From an uncultured Rikenellaceae bacterium (lineage in GTDB: Bacteria; Bacteroidota; Bacteroidia; Bacteroidales; Rikenellaceae), in assembly GCA_944415565.1 (NCBI GenBank), contig CALYBQ010000010.1, positions 124,001 to 188,000 on the forward strand: a stretch of DNA of 64,000 nt. Direction: 5' to 3'. Every line of letters begins with the position of its first letter. Positions within the stretch are counted from its first letter, which is position 1. The notes under the pieces were generated by a model that saw nothing but the letters and a program-made list of their open reading frames with translations, searched no databases and was not told the DNA's origin. Positions 46,906 to 56,045 of this stretch are shown piece by piece. The position numbers and the translations under genes were made by a program.

Positions 46906-47647
46906 GGAATTAATCCGCAAGAGGTTCGAGGCCAGCTTCCGCAGTTACGACCGTTTGGCGTCGGTGCAGAGAGACATTTGCGCCGAGTTGGCCGGTTTGG
47001 CAGCCGAGTATTGTAACGGCAGTATTGCTCGTGCAATGGAGGTCGGGGCCGGTACAGGATTCTTGACATCGCATCTTCAGGCTATGTTCCCGTATGCCGA
47101 GTGGTATATCAACGACATATCGGATGCGGCCGAAAAGTATTTGTCCGCGTTTACATCGGATAACGTGTCGTTTCTTTGGGGCGATGCCGAAAGTATCGGT
47201 CTGCCCGAAGGGATGGATATGATTGCGTCGGCGTCTACCGTGCAATGGTTCGACGATATGCCCGGCTTCGTGGCTCGTGTATCGTTGGCTACACGACGGG
47301 GCGGATGGTTGGTGCTGTCGTCGTTCGGACCGGAGAACTTCCGGGAGATACGCCATGCGGCGGGCGAGGGACTTGACTACTATACGGCCGACAGGCTTGC
47401 TGCGCTATGCGGGGAGGCCGGGTATGAAGTGGTTGCGCTGTCGGAATATACGAGGACACTTCGGTTCGAAACACCGCTCGACGTACTTCGCCATATAAAA
47501 GCTACCGGCGTCAATTCGGTGAGCAATGTACGCTGGGGGTGTCGCCGGCTCGCCGAGTTCGAGGAGAGGTACATGGCGGCATACTCGTCGGACGAAGGTG
47601 TCGCGCTGACGTATCATCCTATACTTCTGGTTGCAAGGAAGAGATAA
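46892..47647 (+). CDS. bioC: Malonyl-ACP O-methyltransferase BioC
   Basis: SAM-dependent methylation of malonyl-ACP that starts pimelate synthesis. 251 residues; the SAM motif I is AMEVGAGTGFLTSHL near residue 48, followed by NDISDAA and GDAESIGLP. The start KELIRKRFEASFRSYDRLASVQRDICAEL is the usual BioC N-terminus. TTG at 46892 is the only start before it and gives a 14-base overlap with bioG. bioA, bioB and bioD are not in the window. The gene ends only 3 bases before a convergent gene. Confidence 0.88.
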   Translation: MGADKELIRKRFEASFRSYDRLASVQRDICAELAGLAAEYCNGSIARAMEVGAGTGFLTSHLQAMFPYAEWYINDISDAAEKYLSAFTSDNVSFLWGDAESIGLPEGMDMIASASTVQWFDDMPGFVARVSLATRRGGWLVLSSFGPENFREIRHAAGEGLDYYTADRLAALCGEAGYEVVALSEYTRTLRFETPLDVLRHIKATGVNSVSNVRWGCRRLAEFEERYMAAYSSDEGVALTYHPILLVARKR

Positions 47648-47650
47648 GTC

Positions 47651-48277
47651 TTATTCCATTTGCTGCTTTGCGCTTTCTTCCACAAAACGGAAAGAGCGGG
47701 ATACATCTTCACGGGCGGCAAGTTGCGAAATGACATCGGCGTCATCCCCGAGAAAGAAGATGAAAGCCAGCCCTATCCTGTACTTGTAGGTGCATAGTGT
47801 CATGCAAAGTTTGTGGTCGAGTCCGAACTCTTTTCGGGGCGTACTCCACGTCAAAGAGCCGCCGTCGGCGTTGAAGCATCTCTGGGCAAACTCTTTGCCA
47901 AGCGATACCTTGCTGATTATTTTATCCGAGATGTTGTAAGTTACTGCTGCGTCTATCGTGACGTAAGAGTTGGGCTGGTCGGGGTTGACCATTTTTCTCG
48001 TGCTGTCTGTCAGACTCTTTTTGTAACTGTCTATCAATTTGTCCAACGGGCGGGTGGCATAACGTATCTCTATATCCGAAGTGTCGCATTGTATGGCATA
48101 CTCGTAGTTCATGTGCGGATTCTCGGCAATGGTTGACGGCGTGAATCCGGCGGGCATCGCGAACTCTATCTTCGTACGTGTCATGCCGTCGGTGAAAGCC
48201 GAGGGGAGTTCCGTTTGGGACGATGCGCCACGAACCGCAAGCATCAGAGCGATGGCGGTCGCGAGTAATGCCTTCAT
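47651..48277 (-). CDS. Unknown exported protein (208 residues)
   Basis: A signal peptide (LLATAIALMLAVRGASS) with cleavage near residue 20 and no lipobox. The mature part is about 185 residues: AFTDGMTRTKIEFAMPAGFTPSTI, a middle region with ISDKIISKVSLGKEFAQRC, and KYRIGLAFIFFLGDDADVIS. No family recognised. Composition is that of a real periplasmic protein. Convergent with bioC, 3 bases apart. Confidence 0.6.
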   Translation of the reverse strand: MKALLATAIALMLAVRGASSQTELPSAFTDGMTRTKIEFAMPAGFTPSTIAENPHMNYEYAIQCDTSDIEIRYATRPLDKLIDSYKKSLTDSTRKMVNPDQPNSYVTIDAAVTYNISDKIISKVSLGKEFAQRCFNADGGSLTWSTPRKEFGLDHKLCMTLCTYKYRIGLAFIFFLGDDADVISQLAAREDVSRSFRFVEESAKQQME

Positions 48278-48344
48278 GGTGATGGAATTTTTCGGTTAAA
48301 GAGTAATGTAATATAGTAAAAAAAGTAATTCCCGCCAAATTTTA

Positions 48345-48352
48345 TAACTTTG
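48345..48352 (+). promoter_or_regulatory. -7 box of the RNase P RNA gene
   Basis: TAACTTTG lies so that transcription should start at about 48359-48362, just where the terminal P1 helix begins. Confidence 0.6.
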
Positions 48353-48362
48353 CCATCTGAAA

Positions 48363-48741
48363 GAAAAGCGGAGGGCTTCGCCGCTGCCGCCGTAAGGCGG
48401 GGGAGGAAAGTCCGGGCAACACAGGGCACCGCGCTTCCTAACGGGAAGATATCCGCGAGGGTATGGTTTAAGGTAACAGAAAACGACCGCCCCGGATTTT
48501 GATGTTCGGGGTAAGGGTGAAAAGGCGGGGTAAGAGCCCACCGCCGTGCGTGGCGACATGTGCGGGCGTACCACCGGCGGGTTGCAAGACCATGTATACC
48601 GGCATTCAAGGACTGCCCGTCCGCTGCTGGGGGGTAGGTCGCTGGAGCCTGTGTGTGAGCGCAGGCGTAGATAAATGGCGAAGGGCCGGAGTGGCGTGAG
48701 CCGCCTCGGTTACAGAACCCGGCTTATACTTCCGCTTTTCT
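48363..48741 (+). ncRNA. rnpB: RNase P RNA (class A)
   Basis: Catalytic RNA that matures tRNA 5' ends. Ends pair as helix P1 (AGAAAAGCGGA with TCCGCTTTTCT). Conserved blocks in order: GAGGAAAGTCCGGGC near 48408, ACAGAAAACGACCGCC near 48476, AAGGGTGAAAAGG and GGTAAGAGCCCACC near 48514-48542, AGATAAATGG near 48670 and ACAGAACCCGGCTTATA near 48712. The GGGGTAAGAGCCCACC loop is the CCA-binding type. A T-rich tail (TTTTATTTTTTG) ends it. Length about 380 bases, normal for Bacteroidota. Confidence 0.93.
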
Positions 48742-48799
48742 TTTATTTTTTGTTCCCGATAAAACGTGCGGCCGTCACGCCTTTACATATTCCGACTGT

Positions 48800-50017
48800 A
48801 TGAACTTCGACATTAAAATATCCGATTACGATTACGAGTTGCCTGATGAGAGAATCGCAAAATTTCCTCTCGAAAGGCGCGATGCCTCCAAACTGCTGGT
48901 GAGCAGGGAAGGCAACATTTCGGAGAGAATGTTCTGTGATATAGGGGCGGAATTGCCTGACGGGGCGCTGCTCGTTTTCAACAATACGAAAGTCATCCGT
49001 GCGCGCATCATCATGCACAAACCCAGCGGGGCGAGGATAGAGGTGTTCTGCCTCGAACCGTATGCTCCAGCCGATTACGAACGGGCATTTGCCGTAGAGG
49101 GGAGCTGCGTGTGGAAATGTATCATCGGGAATTCCAAGAAATGGAAGGAGGGGTCGCTTGAAATTAAATTCGAGTACGAGGGGCACGACGCGTATTTGCG
49201 CGCCTTTCGTGTGCCGGACGACGAAGGACGGCGGCAACTCGTGCGTTTCGAGTGGAACGCCGGAATTACGTTCGGCCAGTTACTCGAATATCTGGGGCGC
49301 ATACCCATTCCTCCGTATCTCGGCCGGGACAGCGAAGAGATAGACAACAGTCGTTATCAGACGGTGTATTCGCGTTTCGAGGGGTCGGTTGCCGCACCGA
49401 CGGCGGGGCTGCACTTCACGAGAGAGCTGATAGCCGAATTGCAGTGTGCTGGTGTCGCGTTCGATGAGGTGACGTTGCATGTCGGAGCGGGGACTTTTCT
49501 GCCGGTGAAGAGCGAGTCTGTGAGTGGGCACGAGATGCACACGGAGCATTTCGACATTACGCTCGAAACGGTCGAGAACATCTTGGCGCATAAGGGTAAG
49601 GTTACGGCGGTGGGTACTACTACGGTCAGGACACTGGAGAGCCTGTCGGCACTCGGTTACCGCATAATTCGCAACGGCGATCCCGACGTAATGGTTCCGG
49701 TGGGGCAGTGGGAACTGTATTATATTCCCGAAGAGTTCAGCGGAGAGCAGCTGTTGACGGCTCTGGCCGGATACTTGAGGGAGAACGGCGGTAGGCTCAA
49801 GACAGCTACCCAGATCATGATAATGCCCGGTTTCAGGTTCCGTGTCGTGGATATGATAGTGACCAATTTCCACCAGCCGAAAAGCACTCTTCTGCTGCTC
49901 GTGTCGGCTTTCGTGGGCGAGCATTGGCGCGAGATATACAAGTATGCGATGGCGAACGGATTCCGTTTTCTCAGCTACGGCGACAGCAGCCTTCTGATCC
50001 CGGCCGAAGTGCGGTAG
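48800..50017 (+). CDS. queA: tRNA preQ1(34) S-adenosylmethionine ribosyltransferase-isomerase QueA
   Basis: Transfers ribose from SAM to preQ1 at tRNA position 34, giving epoxyqueuosine. 405 residues, longer than the 340-360 typical of E. coli but normal in Bacteroidota. Signatures: YELPDERIAKFPLERRDASKLL at the start, FNNTKVIRARI, GRIPIPPYLGR, VAAPTAGLHFT, VTLHVGAGTFLPVK and NFHQPKSTLLLLVSAF. With queG at 56.0-57.0 kb it shows the queuosine pathway is complete to the final reduction. No own promoter seen in the 58-base gap after rnpB. Confidence 0.95.
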   Translation: MNFDIKISDYDYELPDERIAKFPLERRDASKLLVSREGNISERMFCDIGAELPDGALLVFNNTKVIRARIIMHKPSGARIEVFCLEPYAPADYERAFAVEGSCVWKCIIGNSKKWKEGSLEIKFEYEGHDAYLRAFRVPDDEGRRQLVRFEWNAGITFGQLLEYLGRIPIPPYLGRDSEEIDNSRYQTVYSRFEGSVAAPTAGLHFTRELIAELQCAGVAFDEVTLHVGAGTFLPVKSESVSGHEMHTEHFDITLETVENILAHKGKVTAVGTTTVRTLESLSALGYRIIRNGDPDVMVPVGQWELYYIPEEFSGEQLLTALAGYLRENGGRLKTATQIMIMPGFRFRVVDMIVTNFHQPKSTLLLLVSAFVGEHWREIYKYAMANGFRFLSYGDSSLLIPAEVR

Positions 50018-50142
50018 GGATTTGTGTTACTCTTTATTTTCAGTGTGTTTGTATCTGTCAGTAATTGCGCCATGTATTGTGGTGTTTTCGGTTTAATTAC
50101 ACGGTGATCGCTTGCGGAGTCGGGATATTTGCCGCAAATCGC

Positions 50143-50150
50143 TACCTTTG
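50143..50150 (+). promoter_or_regulatory. -7 box of the YgiQ gene
   Basis: TACCTTTG fits TAnnTTTG and ends only 5 bases before the ATG at 50156, so the mRNA would be leaderless or nearly so. Confidence 0.45.
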
Positions 50151-50155
50151 CACTT

Positions 50156-51958
50156 ATGGAAAACTCTTGGTTGCCGACAACGGTAAAGGAGGTCCGGGCA
50201 CTCGGCTGGGACTACATCGACGTGATTATTTTTTCGGGCGATGCCTATGTTGACCACCCCTCGTTCGGGGCGGCCGTGGTGGGGCGTCTGCTCGAAGCCG
50301 AGGGTTTGCGTGTGGCTATCGTGTCGCAACCTAATTGGCGTGACGACCTGCGCGATTTTAAGAAACTTGGCGTGCCGCGGTTGTTTTTCGGCATATCCGG
50401 CGGGAGCATGGACTCGATGGTGAATCATTATACCGCTAACAAACGTCTGCGTAGCGACGATGCCTATACGCCCGGAGGAAAAGCCGGATTCAGGCCCGAT
50501 TATGCCGTTACCGTATATTCCCGCATACTTAAAGAGCTTTTCCCGCACGTTCCTGTGGTCATCGGCGGCATCGAAGCATCTTTGCGTAGGTTGACCCATT
50601 ACGACTATTGGAGCGATTCGCTCAAACGGTCGATATTGGTCGAGAGCGGAGCCGATGTCCTTGCCTACGGTATGGGCGACAAGGTGATGCCCGAAATAGC
50701 CAAGGCGTTACGCAACGGATTTAATGCCAAGCTGCTGCGCGGATTGAAGCAGGTGGCTTTCGTAGCCGATGGAAAATATGTGGAGAGGCTCTCTCCCGAG
50801 ACGACCATCGTCCTTAATTCATATGACCGATGCGTTGCCGATCCTGTTAAATTCGCAGAGAATTTCGTAAATATAGAGACCGAATCGAACCGTCTCGAAC
50901 AACGTATGGTGCTGGTCGAGGAGCAGTCGGAAGACCGATATGTAGTCGTAAATCCGCCGCATCCGCAGTTGACCGAGCAGGAATTGGACCGGGGCTTCGA
51001 TTTGCCGTATACCCGTCTGCCGCACCCGCGTTACAACGGTAAAGGAGACATTCCGGCGTGGGAGATGATAAAATTCTCCGTAAATATACATCGGGGTTGC
51101 TTTGGCGGTTGCAGTTTTTGCACCATATCGGCACATCAGGGTAAATTCGTGTCGAGCCGTTCGGAAAGTTCCGTGCTCGCAGAGATAGATCGGGTGGCCG
51201 CCATGCCCGGCTTCAAAGGGTATGTGAGCGATGTCGGAGGGCCGTCGGCCAATATGTATGGCATGGGTGGGAAGAACCGGGCCGCATGTGCTAAATGTAC
51301 GAGACCATCGTGCCTGTGGCCGTCGGTGTGCCGCAATCTGGATAACGACCACGAGCGGTTGATGAAGTTGTACAGGCGTGTCTCGGCGCGTCCCGGAGTC
51401 AAGAAAGCCTTCATCGGAAGCGGTATCAGGTACGACCTGTTCGACCGTGAGCACGGGGCGGAATATTTGCGGGACGTTATTGTGAACCATACGTCCGGAC
51501 GGTTGAAGGTGGCGCCTGAGCATACAGAGGACAAGGTGCTGAAATTGATGCGTAAGCCTTCGTTCGATGGGTTCGAACGGCTGAAGGTCGATTTCGATAA
51601 GGTATGCCGCAGCGAGGGGCTCAAATACCAGTTGATACCTTATTTCATTTCGAGTCATCCGGGCTGTACGGAGGATGACATGAAGAGGCTTTCGCAGAAG
51701 ACCCATCGCCTCGGCATGCGCCTCGAACAGGTGCAGGACCTCACGCCTACGCCTATGACGCTCTCGTCGGTGATGTTCTATACGGGAATGGACCCTTATA
51801 CCGGAGAAAAACTGTACGTCGCCCGTTCGCAGGACGATAAGCGCAGGCAGAAAAGCTGGTTTTTCGCCGACGGTAAATCTTCTGCGTCAGCGCCTAAGAA
51901 CGATGCACGTCAGAGGCAACACGCGCCGAGAAAGAAGTCGGATCGGCATTCCCGATGA
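50156..51958 (+). CDS. YgiQ-family radical SAM protein
   Basis: 600 residues. N-terminal cobalamin-binding-like region (VDVIIFSGDAYVDHPSFGAAV), then the radical SAM domain with the 4Fe-4S motif in HRGCFGGCSFCTISAHQG near residue 310, and the YgiQ-specific VSDVGGPSANMYGM and KVAPEHTEDKVLKLM. An extra Cys group (CAKCTRPSCLWPSVCRNL) may hold a second cluster. The C-terminal 40 residues are basic and disordered. Reaction unknown; the family is often thought to modify RNA or protein. ATG 50156 is chosen because it is just after a -7 box. Convergent with a PAP2 gene. Confidence 0.88.
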   Translation: MENSWLPTTVKEVRALGWDYIDVIIFSGDAYVDHPSFGAAVVGRLLEAEGLRVAIVSQPNWRDDLRDFKKLGVPRLFFGISGGSMDSMVNHYTANKRLRSDDAYTPGGKAGFRPDYAVTVYSRILKELFPHVPVVIGGIEASLRRLTHYDYWSDSLKRSILVESGADVLAYGMGDKVMPEIAKALRNGFNAKLLRGLKQVAFVADGKYVERLSPETTIVLNSYDRCVADPVKFAENFVNIETESNRLEQRMVLVEEQSEDRYVVVNPPHPQLTEQELDRGFDLPYTRLPHPRYNGKGDIPAWEMIKFSVNIHRGCFGGCSFCTISAHQGKFVSSRSESSVLAEIDRVAAMPGFKGYVSDVGGPSANMYGMGGKNRAACAKCTRPSCLWPSVCRNLDNDHERLMKLYRRVSARPGVKKAFIGSGIRYDLFDREHGAEYLRDVIVNHTSGRLKVAPEHTEDKVLKLMRKPSFDGFERLKVDFDKVCRSEGLKYQLIPYFISSHPGCTEDDMKRLSQKTHRLGMRLEQVQDLTPTPMTLSSVMFYTGMDPYTGEKLYVARSQDDKRRQKSWFFADGKSSASAPKNDARQRQHAPRKKSDRHSR

Positions 51959-51997
51959 CATTTCGGCTTAGGCGTGATCCGATTTTAACCGTTTTGT

Positions 51998-52564
51998 TTA
52001 TATGTTCGGGGTGTCTTTATGTCGGCAGAATGGACCGGTGAATGCGTAGCTACACGCGATGCCTATTGCGGCTCCTGCAAGTACGTCTCTCGTCCAGTGT
52101 TTGTCTGATTCGATGCGGCTATACCCTACGAAACAGGCCAATAGCAGCGCCAAGATGCCCAGCTTCCACCCATAACGCCTTAGGATGAAAGCGGCTCCTT
52201 GGAACGCGAAAGCCGTGTGCCCCGAAGGAAAGGAGTGATCGCCTCCGTTGGGGCGTTTGGCGTCTATGCCCTGTTTCAGTACAGAGGTGATGCCTGCAGT
52301 CGCGCTGCAACCGAGAGCGAAGCGTATGGCTCCGTCTATGTCTCCTATCAACAGAGAGCCTGCGAACCCGGCTGCCGGTACGAGCGTTTGGATGTAGTCG
52401 CCTGCTTGCTGGACGCCCTGCTGTGCGGGATCGTTGGCGAAACGGATCTGTTCGTGTATCTGTATGCCGCCCCATAGGAGTGCGAATACGCCGATGATGA
52501 TTATTTTCGTCTTTTTCTTGAGCCTAAAGCGGTTGCTGTTGTTGCCAGAGGATGATGTATTCAT
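51998..52564 (-). CDS. PAP2-family membrane phosphatase
   Basis: 188 residues with about five membrane helices. The three phosphatase motifs are visible: K...RPNGG near residue 105, SFPSGHTAFAF near 114, and SRIESDKHWTRDVLAG near 148. These enzymes remove phosphate from lipids (undecaprenyl pyrophosphate, lipid A or phosphatidate); the substrate is not clear. The N-terminal 18 residues are charged. Single gene, divergent from dnaB. Confidence 0.85.
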   Translation of the reverse strand: MNTSSSGNNSNRFRLKKKTKIIIIGVFALLWGGIQIHEQIRFANDPAQQGVQQAGDYIQTLVPAAGFAGSLLIGDIDGAIRFALGCSATAGITSVLKQGIDAKRPNGGDHSFPSGHTAFAFQGAAFILRRYGWKLGILALLLACFVGYSRIESDKHWTRDVLAGAAIGIACSYAFTGPFCRHKDTPNI

Positions 52565-52661
52565 TGGCCGGTGTTTGGGTCGCGGCGTAAATGTAGAAAT
52601 ATTTTTCCTTTAACTGTCTGAGGACCGACGTTTGAGTACAAAATTTCGTACCTTTACCATC

Positions 52662-52683
52662 CCGATCGACGATCGGTTTTTTT
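52662..52683 (+). promoter_or_regulatory. Terminator-like hairpin in the dnaB leader
   Basis: CCGATC-GAC-GATCGG (52662-52676) followed by seven T, ending 12 bases before the dnaB ATG. A near-match -7 box TACCTTTA (52649-52656) lies just upstream, so this hairpin is at or right after the transcription start. Confidence 0.5.
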
Positions 52684-52695
52684 ATCTATCGGAAT

Positions 52696-54249
52696 ATGGC
52701 AAAGAATTACAACGCTTCTAACAGGAATAGGGACGCATACGACGCATTGACGAGCGAAGGCGGACATCTGCCGCCGCAGGCCGTGGAGCTTGAGGAGGCT
52801 GTGTTGGGCGCGCTTATGCTCGAAAAGGAGAGCGTACTCGCAGTGCAGGAGGTGCTGACACCGGAGGCGTTCTATAAGGAGGCTCACCAAGTTATATACC
52901 GCGCCATTTCGGAACTTTCGATGGAGCTGAAGCCTATCGACTTGTATACGGTTACGGAAAAGCTGAAACAGAAGAAGCAGCTTTCGGCCGTCGGCGGAGC
53001 GTCTTATCTCGCGGAATTGACGCAGAAAGTGGGCTCGGCGGCGCATGTGGATTTTCACGCCAAGATCATTACGCAGAAGTACGTGCAGAGGGAACTGATA
53101 CGCGCTTCGACCGAGATACAGAAACGTTCATACGACGAGTCGATAGATGTCAACGACCTGATAGACTCGGCCGAAAGCGAGATATTCAAGGTCGCCGAGG
53201 GGCACATCAAGCGCGACGTGCAGAAATCCAAAGACATACTCGTCAAGGCCATGGAGGCTATCGAAGAGGCGTATAAGCGCAAGGGGTCTTTCAGCGGCGT
53301 GCCCACAGGGTTTACCCGCCTCGACCGCCTGACGCTGGGATGGCAGCCGAGCGACCTTATAATCATCGCGGCACGTCCGTCTATGGGTAAGACCGCGTTC
53401 GTGCTCTCGATGGCGCGTAATATAGCTATCGACCATGAGAAAGGAGTGGCGTTCTTTTCGCTTGAAATGGCCGCTACCCAGCTTATGATGCGTCTTATCG
53501 TGGCAGAATCGGGACTCGATTCGCGCGACGTGCGCAACGGTAGCCTGAACGACGAGCAGTGGCGGCATCTCGAAACCGCTGTAGTGCCATTCCAGACCGC
53601 TCCTTTGTTCATCGACGATACTCCGGCGTTGTCCATTTTCGAATTCCGCTCCAAGGCGCGGCGTCTCAAAAAGCAGTTTGACATACAGCTTATAATTATC
53701 GACTACCTTCAGCTCATGACCGGTACGGCCGAGACGCGCGGTAACCGCGAACAGGAGGTGGCCTCCATCTCGCGTTCGTTGAAATCCATAGCCAAGGAGT
53801 TGAACATACCGATCATCGCCTTGTCGCAGTTGAACCGTTCTGTCGAATCGCGTACGGGCAGCAAACGTCCGCAGTTGTCCGACCTGCGTGAGTCGGGAGC
53901 TATCGAGCAGGATGCCGACATTGTGGCGTTCATCCACCGTCCGGAGTATTACGGTATGAATGTTGACGAGAGCGGTATGCCGACTGCCGGTATGGCCGAG
54001 ATCATAGTCGCCAAGCACCGTAACGGCGCGACGGATACTGTGAATCTGCGTTTCCGTAAGGAGCAGGCCCGTTTCATGGATTACGACGACGATGAAATGG
54101 ACGGTAGCGGATACTCTTCGTTCGAGAGCAGTCTGGGCAGCGACGACGACGCTCCGGCCCCGCGTTTTACTCCGGGCAATGAGTTCGACCCGGCTCCGGG
54201 CGGTAGCTTCGGCGGAGGTTTCAATCCTAATGAAGACGCGCCTTTTTAG
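52696..54249 (+). CDS. dnaB: Replicative DNA helicase DnaB
   Basis: Hexameric 5'-3' helicase of the replication fork. 517 residues. N-terminal domain with LPPQAVELEEAVLGALML and FYKEAHQVIYRAI; linker; RecA-like C-domain with Walker A ARPSMGKTAFVL near residue 230 and Walker B IIIDYLQLM, and LRESGAIEQDADIV near 405. The last 60 residues are acidic and glycine-rich (DDDEMDGSGYSS, PGGSFGGGFNPNED), probably disordered. A hairpin with T-run lies in the leader. yifB follows after 75 bases. Confidence 0.95.
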   Translation: MAKNYNASNRNRDAYDALTSEGGHLPPQAVELEEAVLGALMLEKESVLAVQEVLTPEAFYKEAHQVIYRAISELSMELKPIDLYTVTEKLKQKKQLSAVGGASYLAELTQKVGSAAHVDFHAKIITQKYVQRELIRASTEIQKRSYDESIDVNDLIDSAESEIFKVAEGHIKRDVQKSKDILVKAMEAIEEAYKRKGSFSGVPTGFTRLDRLTLGWQPSDLIIIAARPSMGKTAFVLSMARNIAIDHEKGVAFFSLEMAATQLMMRLIVAESGLDSRDVRNGSLNDEQWRHLETAVVPFQTAPLFIDDTPALSIFEFRSKARRLKKQFDIQLIIIDYLQLMTGTAETRGNREQEVASISRSLKSIAKELNIPIIALSQLNRSVESRTGSKRPQLSDLRESGAIEQDADIVAFIHRPEYYGMNVDESGMPTAGMAEIIVAKHRNGATDTVNLRFRKEQARFMDYDDDEMDGSGYSSFESSLGSDDDAPAPRFTPGNEFDPAPGGSFGGGFNPNEDAPF

Positions 54250-54324
54250 CACATTTGCCGACTTTTTACTATCTTGCATTATCTCCGGTCGCACCGAAAG
54301 GATCGGAGCATAATTCGTATTTAC

Positions 54325-55863
54325 ATGTTCGTAAGGACTTATTCGAGTACCATACAAGGTATAGACGCGATAACTGTGACGGTCGAAGCCAATATTTCGG
54401 CCGGTATAGGTATGTATATCGTCGGGCTCCCGGATAATGCCGTGAAAGAGAGTCAGGAGCGTATACGTTCGGCTTTTGAGAACTGCGGTTACCGCATGAC
54501 AGGCAAGCGGTTGGTTGTGAACCTCGCTCCGGCCGACCTGCGGAAGGAGGGTTCGGGTTATGACCTTCCGATAGCCATATCCGTGCTTGCAGCCAGCGGC
54601 CAGATGTCGGCGGACGACATCGGTAAGTATGTCATAATGGGAGAGTTGTCGCTCGACGGAACATTGAAGCCCGTAAAGGGGGCTTTGCCTGTCGCTATGA
54701 GGGCGAAGGCGGACGGCTTTAAGGGTGTTGTGCTGCCTGTGCAGAATGTGCGCGAGGCGGTTGTGGTCGGCGGGCTGGACGTGATCGGGGTGGGGAGCTT
54801 GAGACAAGCTGTCGATTTCCTTTCGGGCGCAGTGCTGATAGAGCCAGCGGTTTTTGGTATGTCGGATATGCTTGACGGTGCAGAGAAGCGTTATGAGGAA
54901 GATTTCAGCGATGTTCGCGGACAGGCGCATGTCAAGCGTGCGTTGGAGATAGCTGCGGCCGGCGGACATAACGTCGTTATGATAGGTGCGCCGGGTTCGG
55001 GTAAGACCATGCTCGCAAGGCGTATGCCTACCATCATGCCGCCGCTTACGGTAGATGAGGCTTTGGAAACCACGAAAATACATTCCGTTGCCGGGAAACT
55101 CGGGAGCGAGTCGGGACTGCTGACGCGCCGGCCTTTCCGTGCGCCGCACCATCTGACATCGCAGGTTGCACTTGTGGGAGGCGGCGGGTCGCCGCAACCG
55201 GGGGAAATATCGCTGGCACATAATGGAATATTGTTTCTCGACGAACTTCCCGAATTCGGGCGCAGCATACTCGAAGTGCTCCGGCAGCCGCTCGAAGACA
55301 GGGTCATAACCGTCGCGAGGGCCAAGTACAGCGTGGTGTATCCAGCCAATTTCATTTTGATAGCCTCGATGAACCCGTGTCCTTGCGGGTATTATAACCA
55401 TCCGGGGAAGGAGTGTACGTGTACGCCCGGGGCTGTGAAGAAATATATGAATCGTATCTCAGGTCCTCTTCTCGACCGTATAGACATGCACATAGAGGTT
55501 ACGCCGGTCGATTTTTCGCATATGAACTCCGACCGTGCGGAGGAGTCGAGCGCAGTTGTGCGCGAGCGGGTGAGCAAGGCCCGCGATGTGCAGCGGAGAC
55601 GGTTTGCCGGTATCGGCGGGGTGCATACTAACGCAGTGATGAATTCCAAGATGATACGCGAATACTGCCCGCTGTCGCCACAATGTTCGGCCCTGTTGGA
55701 GCGGGCCATGACGAGGCTCGATCTGTCGGCGAGAGCCTACGACCGCATCATCAAGGTGGCGCGCACGATAGCCGATCTGGACGGCTCGGAGGATATTTCA
55801 CCCTCCCATATAGCCGAGGCGATAAATTACCGTAGCCTCGATCGTGAAAGTTGGGGCCGCTGA
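54325..55863 (+). CDS. comM: YifB/ComM-family Mg chelatase-like ATPase
   Basis: 512 residues. N-terminal RuvC/S5-like domain (SSTIQGIDAITVTVEANIS, AGIGMYIVGLPDNAVKES), then AAA+ with Walker A GAPGSGKTML near residue 221 and LFLDELPEFGR, and the Cys-rich MNPCPCGYY and KECTCTP insert. C-terminal helical domain (SPQCSALLERAMTRLDLSARAYDRI). ComM is a branch-migration helicase aiding integration of transformed DNA; the family is widespread in bacteria not known to be competent. ATG 54325 starts the conserved domain (MFVRTYSST). Confidence 0.88.
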   Translation: MFVRTYSSTIQGIDAITVTVEANISAGIGMYIVGLPDNAVKESQERIRSAFENCGYRMTGKRLVVNLAPADLRKEGSGYDLPIAISVLAASGQMSADDIGKYVIMGELSLDGTLKPVKGALPVAMRAKADGFKGVVLPVQNVREAVVVGGLDVIGVGSLRQAVDFLSGAVLIEPAVFGMSDMLDGAEKRYEEDFSDVRGQAHVKRALEIAAAGGHNVVMIGAPGSGKTMLARRMPTIMPPLTVDEALETTKIHSVAGKLGSESGLLTRRPFRAPHHLTSQVALVGGGGSPQPGEISLAHNGILFLDELPEFGRSILEVLRQPLEDRVITVARAKYSVVYPANFILIASMNPCPCGYYNHPGKECTCTPGAVKKYMNRISGPLLDRIDMHIEVTPVDFSHMNSDRAEESSAVVRERVSKARDVQRRRFAGIGGVHTNAVMNSKMIREYCPLSPQCSALLERAMTRLDLSARAYDRIIKVARTIADLDGSEDISPSHIAEAINYRSLDRESWGR

Positions 55864-56045
55864 TCGGTTTGCATACGATGCGTAAGTATGGTGGAGATAC
55901 TTATGCGGCGGATGAAAGTTTCATAAAGCAATGCGCTATCGCCGGACGTAGTTCTGTCGGCAGGATGATATTAGGAAGAGAGGGACTTGAAGCTCAGGTT
56001 CGTTATGTCGAGATGGTTACGGCGTTGGCATGAACGGATGCGGTG

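Noticed and set aside
53128..55401. A 757-codon open frame opposite dnaB and yifB
   Set aside because: Spans two well-supported genes on the other strand and has shadow-like composition.
55864..56045. A short frame (about 51 codons from 55878) and a 10-bp hairpin (55880-55906) after yifB
   Set aside because: No promoter, SD or recognisable composition; the hairpin has no T-run. I cannot support a gene here.
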